Source: Prevotellaceae bacterium UBA6858
GTDB lineage: Bacteria; Bacteroidota; Bacteroidia; Bacteroidales; Bacteroidaceae
Length of the DNA: 64,000 nt
Direction: 5' to 3'
NCBI GenBank assembly: GCA_002451695.1
Contig: DKDC01000017.1
Span: 46,930 to 110,929 of the forward strand
This document shows positions 60,690 through 64,000 of the stretch, one piece after another (position 1 is the stretch's first letter; every line of letters starts with the position of its first letter). The position numbers and the translations under genes were made by a program. The notes beneath the pieces were generated by a model. That model did not search any database and was not told the origin of the DNA. It saw nothing but the letters and a program-made list of their open reading frames with translations.

Positions 60690-60851
60690 ATGATTAAATT
60701 CTCCCCCTCTGAATTGTCCCCGCGTGAAGCCACGCTGCAATTTCTCAAGTTTTTCGCCCGCAACTATATGCCCTTGGAGTTTCCCAAGGCTGGCGGTGCG
60801 CCTGTGGTGATGAACTGACATCGCCGCCCTTTCAAGACAATAACAATTAAG
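60690..60851 (+). CDS. Possible small ORF directly upstream of purT
   Basis: A 53-codon frame starting MIKFSPSELSPREATLQFLK, with its stop 2 bases before the purT ATG. The first 31 residues look like a real small helical protein (F, L and R spaced as in an amphipathic helix). After a TTTT run the frame turns into cysteine/tryptophan-rich sequence, while the frame one base earlier would read on to a quick stop (ending APVVMN). It may be an intact short ORF, or a ~42-residue gene with one extra T. I cannot assign a function. Confidence 0.4.
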
Positions 60852-60853
60852 AC

Positions 60854-62020
60854 ATGAAGAAGATAATGCTGCTGGGTTCGGGAGAACTCGGCAAGGAATT
60901 TGTGATAGCCGCCAAGCGTCTCGGACAGTACGTGGTTGCTTGTGACTCTTATCAGCACGCCCCTGCAATGCAGGTGGCGGACGAGTTTGAAGTGCTCAAT
61001 ATGCTCGACGGGGACGCCCTTTGCGCGGCAGTTCACCGCCACCGCCCCGACATTATAGTGCCGGAGGTCGAGGCCATACGCACCGAACGCCTTTACGACT
61101 TTGAGCGCGATGGGATACAGGTTGTGCCGAGCGCACGCGCCGTAAACTTCACCATGAACCGCAAGGCCATACGCGACCTTGCGGCCAAGGAGCTGGGCTT
61201 GAAGACTGCCCGCTACCGCTATGCCAGGAGCCTCGGGGAAATGCGCGAGGCTGTGGGCGAGATAGGGATGCCGTGCGTTGTAAAGCCGCTCATGTCCTCA
61301 TCGGGGCACGGCCAGAGCGTGATACGCACGGAAGAGGACATACAGGCTTCGTGGGATTTCGCCTGCAGCGGCGCAAGGGGCGACGTGATGGAGGTGATAG
61401 TTGAGGAGTTCGTGAAGTTCGACAGCGAGATTACGCTCCTCACCGTAACGCAGCGCAGCGGCAAGACGCTTTTCTGCGCACCCATAGGACACGTGCAAAA
61501 GCACGGCGACTACCGCGAGAGCTTCCAGCCCGCCGTAATCAAGGCGGGGCATCTTGAGGAGGCGCAGCGCATGGCCGATGCCGTAACACGCGCCCTCACA
61601 GGTTGCGGAATATGGGGCGTGGAGTTCTTCTTGAGCAACGAGAACGGGGTGTATTTCTCCGAACTTTCCCCGCGCCCGCACGACACAGGCATGGTTACGC
61701 TCGCGCAAACGCAGAACCTGAACGAGTTTGAGCTTCATCTGCGTGCGCTTCTCGGTCTCCCCGTCCCCGAAATAGAACAGTTGCGCGCCGGGGCTAGCTG
61801 CCCGATACTCGCCGTGAGCGACACGCCGGTGGAACCCGACTTTGTGGGCGTAGACCAGGCGTTGCTTGAGCCGCGCACCGATTTGCGCATTTTCGGCAAG
61901 CCGCGTGCATGGAAGGAACGCCGCCTTGGAGTGGCGTTGGCCTACGACAGCATCGGCTGCGACATGGACGCGCTTCGCGAGAAAGTGAAGGGCGTCGCCG
62001 CCAAGGTGAGGAATCTCTAA
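60854..62020 (+). CDS. purT: Formate-dependent phosphoribosylglycinamide formyltransferase
   Basis: A 388-residue ATP-grasp enzyme that formylates GAR with formate and ATP, a folate-independent route in purine synthesis. The N-terminal domain has MLLGSGELGKEFVIAAKRLG and VVACDSYQHAPAMQVAD. The ATP-grasp region has VVKPLMSSSGHGQSV, and the substrate site GIWGVEFFLSNENGVYFSELSPRPHDTGMVTL is conserved. Length and start are standard. Confidence 0.95.
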   Translation: MKKIMLLGSGELGKEFVIAAKRLGQYVVACDSYQHAPAMQVADEFEVLNMLDGDALCAAVHRHRPDIIVPEVEAIRTERLYDFERDGIQVVPSARAVNFTMNRKAIRDLAAKELGLKTARYRYARSLGEMREAVGEIGMPCVVKPLMSSSGHGQSVIRTEEDIQASWDFACSGARGDVMEVIVEEFVKFDSEITLLTVTQRSGKTLFCAPIGHVQKHGDYRESFQPAVIKAGHLEEAQRMADAVTRALTGCGIWGVEFFLSNENGVYFSELSPRPHDTGMVTLAQTQNLNEFELHLRALLGLPVPEIEQLRAGASCPILAVSDTPVEPDFVGVDQALLEPRTDLRIFGKPRAWKERRLGVALAYDSIGCDMDALREKVKGVAAKVRNL

Positions 62021-62046
62021 TCCAACATTAAACCAAAGAAAATAAA

Positions 62047-62700
62047 ATGACACCGATAATATCCCCTTCGCTGCTCGCCGCCGATTTCGGCAACCTTGCC
62101 CGCGACGTTGAGATGCTCAACCGCAGCAGTGCCGACTGGATGCACCTTGACGTGATGGACGGGGTTTTTGTGCCAAACATCTCTTTTGGCTTCCCTGTCA
62201 TGAAGGCGATAGCAGGCGTTGCGAGAAAACCGCTCGACGTACACCTTATGACCGTGCAGCCGGAACGCTATATAGAGAACGTTAAGGAACTCGGCGCACG
62301 CATAATGAACGTGCACGTGGAGGCAAGCCCGCACCTTCACCGCACAATCCAGCAAATCCACTCTGCGGGAATGCTCGCCGGGGCCACGCTTAACCCCTCC
62401 ACGCCGGTGAGCATGGTCGAGGATGTGCTGGAGGAACTTGACCTTGTTCTCATCATGTCGGTAAATCCGGGCTTCGGAGGGCAGAAATTCATAGAGCATT
62501 CCCTGAAAAAGGTGGAGAAGCTGCGCCGTATGATTGACTCCTGCGGTTCAGGTGCGCTTATCGAGGTTGACGGAGGCGTTAACTCCGAAAATGCGCCGCT
62601 GCTCGTCAGCGCCGGAGCCGACGCCCTTGTGGCGGGAAGCGCGGTGTTCAACGCTCCGGACCCGGAAGCGGAGATTGAAGCGCTGAAGGCGATGGAATAA
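62047..62700 (+). CDS. rpe: Ribulose-phosphate 3-epimerase
   Basis: A 217-residue TIM-barrel enzyme of the pentose phosphate pathway. Signatures are ISPSLLAADFGNLARDVEML, WMHLDVMDGVFVPNISFG (metal-binding H and D), DVHLMT, MSVNPGFGGQKFI and EVDGGVNSENAPLL. Next gene is comEC, 20 bases downstream, as in other Bacteroidales. Confidence 0.96.
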   Translation: MTPIISPSLLAADFGNLARDVEMLNRSSADWMHLDVMDGVFVPNISFGFPVMKAIAGVARKPLDVHLMTVQPERYIENVKELGARIMNVHVEASPHLHRTIQQIHSAGMLAGATLNPSTPVSMVEDVLEELDLVLIMSVNPGFGGQKFIEHSLKKVEKLRRMIDSCGSGALIEVDGGVNSENAPLLVSAGADALVAGSAVFNAPDPEAEIEALKAME

Positions 62701-62720
62701 GTCAGCCTTAGGGCGGGGGG

Positions 62721-64000
62721 ATGTACACGCAGGGCAAGACGCAAGGCATTTCGTTTTCAGCGTTGGGCAAATTCCCCGTGCTGCATTTTGTTGTGCCGCT
62801 CGCCTTGGGCATTGCCGCCGGCTGGTATGCCCAAGGTGCGCTCCGTGAATGCTCGCGGTTTTTGTGGGCTGCGACGGCGGTGTGCGCCATTGTGCTGGCG
62901 GTGCTTGCTGTGTATTACAAGCGGTGGGTGGAAAACCTCGGGTTTTACATTTCCACCGTTATGTTTTTCTTTTCTCTCGGCATGGCCAACGCCACGGAGG
63001 CGCTTAAAATGTCGGAATACCCATGGGAGAAAAACAAGGCTGCTTATGGCGGGGTTGTGGTCTCCGTTCCGGCGGTCAAAGAACGTGTGGTAAGGTTTCG
63101 CGTGAAGGTCGCGGAAGTTTTGGCAAAGGACGGCGTGCGCCGCGTGAACCGTTTAGCCGAGATTACGTCAGTGCGCCCCGGCTGCGCGGACACTCTTAGG
63201 GCGGGCGATGCCGTTATGTTTTATGCCAAGGTGGCTGAGCCGCGAAACGCCGGCAATCCCTACGAATTTGATTACGCTTCCTATCTGAGGCAGCACGGAG
63301 TTGCCGGGACGGCTTTCGTATATGGCGATGACGTTGTGCCGATGTCGGAGGAACAGTCTGCAAGGGTTTTGAAACAATGTCTTGGCGCGGCTGGCAGAAT
63401 TGCGCTTTGGGGCGGAAAGGTGCGCGGCGCGCTTTTGCAGGTTTACCGCGAGGCGGGAATGGAAGGCGACTTGCTCGGCGTGGTGTCGGCAATGACTTTG
63501 GGCGAGAAGTCGCTTGTGTCCCGCGAGGTGCGCGAAGTTTTTTCCGGCACGGGAACGAGCCACGTCCTTGCCCTCTCCGGGCTGCATCTTGGCATATTGT
63601 TTTCGTTGCTCCAGTATATTCTTACCTTCGGCGGGCGTTTGCGCCGCATGAGAGTGCCTTGCCAGGCGGCCGTGATACTGTTTGTGTGGATTTACGCCGT
63701 GGTGGCGGGAATGCCGCAGTCGCTTGTCAGGGCTTCCGTAATGTGCACGCTCGTGTGCCTTGCCGTTATATTCCGCCGCAGCCCGCTTTCGGCAGGAAAC
63801 CTGCACCTTGCCGCGTTCCTGATATTGCTTTTCAACCCGCTGTCATTGTTTGATGTGGGTTTTCAGTTGTCTTTCGTCTCAGTGCTGTTCATTCTGAAGC
63901 TCATGCCTTCGGTTGCGCCCCGGCGGGTGGTTGCCGCTTCGTGGGTGGGAAGGCTTTGGGGATTTATGGCGGTGTCTTTGTGCGCCCAGATAGGCGTTGC
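62721..64000 (+). CDS. comEC: ComEC/Rec2 family DNA-uptake channel (5' part)
   Basis: The open frame starts at an ATG 20 bases after rpe and runs to the end of the window without a stop (426 codons visible). Two N-terminal hydrophobic segments (about 20-65), a soluble OB-like DUF4131 region (about 90-205; RAGDAVMFYAKVAEPRNAGNPYEFDYASYL) and the start of the competence domain (GEKSLVSREVREVFSGTGTSHVLALSGLHLGILFSLL) are visible, followed by several membrane helices. ComEC carries single-stranded DNA across the inner membrane. The C-terminal part, including any beta-lactamase-like domain, is beyond the window. Confidence 0.93.
   Translation, partial: MYTQGKTQGISFSALGKFPVLHFVVPLALGIAAGWYAQGALRECSRFLWAATAVCAIVLAVLAVYYKRWVENLGFYISTVMFFFSLGMANATEALKMSEYPWEKNKAAYGGVVVSVPAVKERVVRFRVKVAEVLAKDGVRRVNRLAEITSVRPGCADTLRAGDAVMFYAKVAEPRNAGNPYEFDYASYLRQHGVAGTAFVYGDDVVPMSEEQSARVLKQCLGAAGRIALWGGKVRGALLQVYREAGMEGDLLGVVSAMTLGEKSLVSREVREVFSGTGTSHVLALSGLHLGILFSLLQYILTFGGRLRRMRVPCQAAVILFVWIYAVVAGMPQSLVRASVMCTLVCLAVIFRRSPLSAGNLHLAAFLILLFNPLSLFDVGFQLSFVSVLFILKLMPSVAPRRVVAASWVGRLWGFMAVSLCAQIGV

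Overview
The window is a moderately GC-rich piece of chromosome from a member of the order Bacteroidales (phylum Bacteroidota). The evidence is the promoter type (a -7 box TAnnTTTG ahead of most transcription units), the ExbB-ExbD-ExbD-TonB cluster with a PstS-like lipoprotein behind it, the lysE / DUF4924 / rfbD / prfC / Sua5-type / ClC / fmt gene string, a long NusB with an internal insert, a DUF4248 protein and a rpe-comEC pair. The genus cannot be fixed from the sequence.

Layout. 0.2-4.3 kb: birA, yraN, a thiamine pyrophosphokinase, tadA and a MATE exporter. 4.3-8.7 kb: a secreted GH127-type glycosidase, a DUF975 membrane protein and ilvE. 9.0-13.2 kb: exbB, two exbD genes, tonB and a PstS-like lipoprotein. 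13.8-17.8 kb: a gamma-carbonic anhydrase, an AT-rich orphan HNH nuclease, tRNA-Lys, an AI-2E family permease and an unknown lipoprotein. 18.3-20.2 kb: an uncharacterised pair (DUF4248 protein plus a 213-residue protein) facing a WYL regulator. 20.4-25.7 kb: nusB, yajC, ybbR, coaE, trmB and an Mrp ATPase. 25.8-29.7 kb: a coiled-coil membrane protein, xseB, xseA and an S8 protease. 30.1-35.5 kb: a second TonB-type protein, crcB, a TPR protein and an AspT/YidE-type transporter. 35.6-39.9 kb: a DXS-like enzyme with altered substrate residues and a 700-residue lipoprotein. 39.9-47.1 kb: fmt, ClC channel, tsaC-type, prfC, rfbD, DUF4924 and lysE, all on the minus strand. 47.6-52.8 kb: a ROK kinase, a DUF1080 lipoprotein, a HAD phosphatase and two alkaline-phosphatase-superfamily enzymes. 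53.2-59.3 kb: an acetyltransferase and engB on the minus strand, then recR, a membrane protein, a B12-type radical SAM protein, a glycosyltransferase, a GNAT and an AraC regulator on the plus strand. 59.5-64 kb: an ECF sigma factor, purT, rpe and a comEC cut by the window end.

Most genes are housekeeping. Links visible in the sequence are the ExbB/ExbD/TonB energy system (with a second TonB whose C-terminal 104 residues match the first at 74 positions), ATGA-type translational overlaps (S8 protease/xseA, engB/acetyltransferase, glycosyltransferase/GNAT, ybbR/coaE), and the ribosome-centred minus-strand cluster.

The most unusual content is between the genes. Eleven copies of one composite repeat sit in intergenic gaps. 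Each carries an array of 13-bp imperfect palindromes spaced exactly 21 bp apart and ending in a T-run; seven or eight copies also carry all or part of a second module built from palindromic arms of the type GGGCGTATKGCATACGCCC. Across copies, the 13-bp cores occur in both orientations while the 8-bp spacers keep theirs. I know of no description of this element, and I regard it as the best candidate for something new here.
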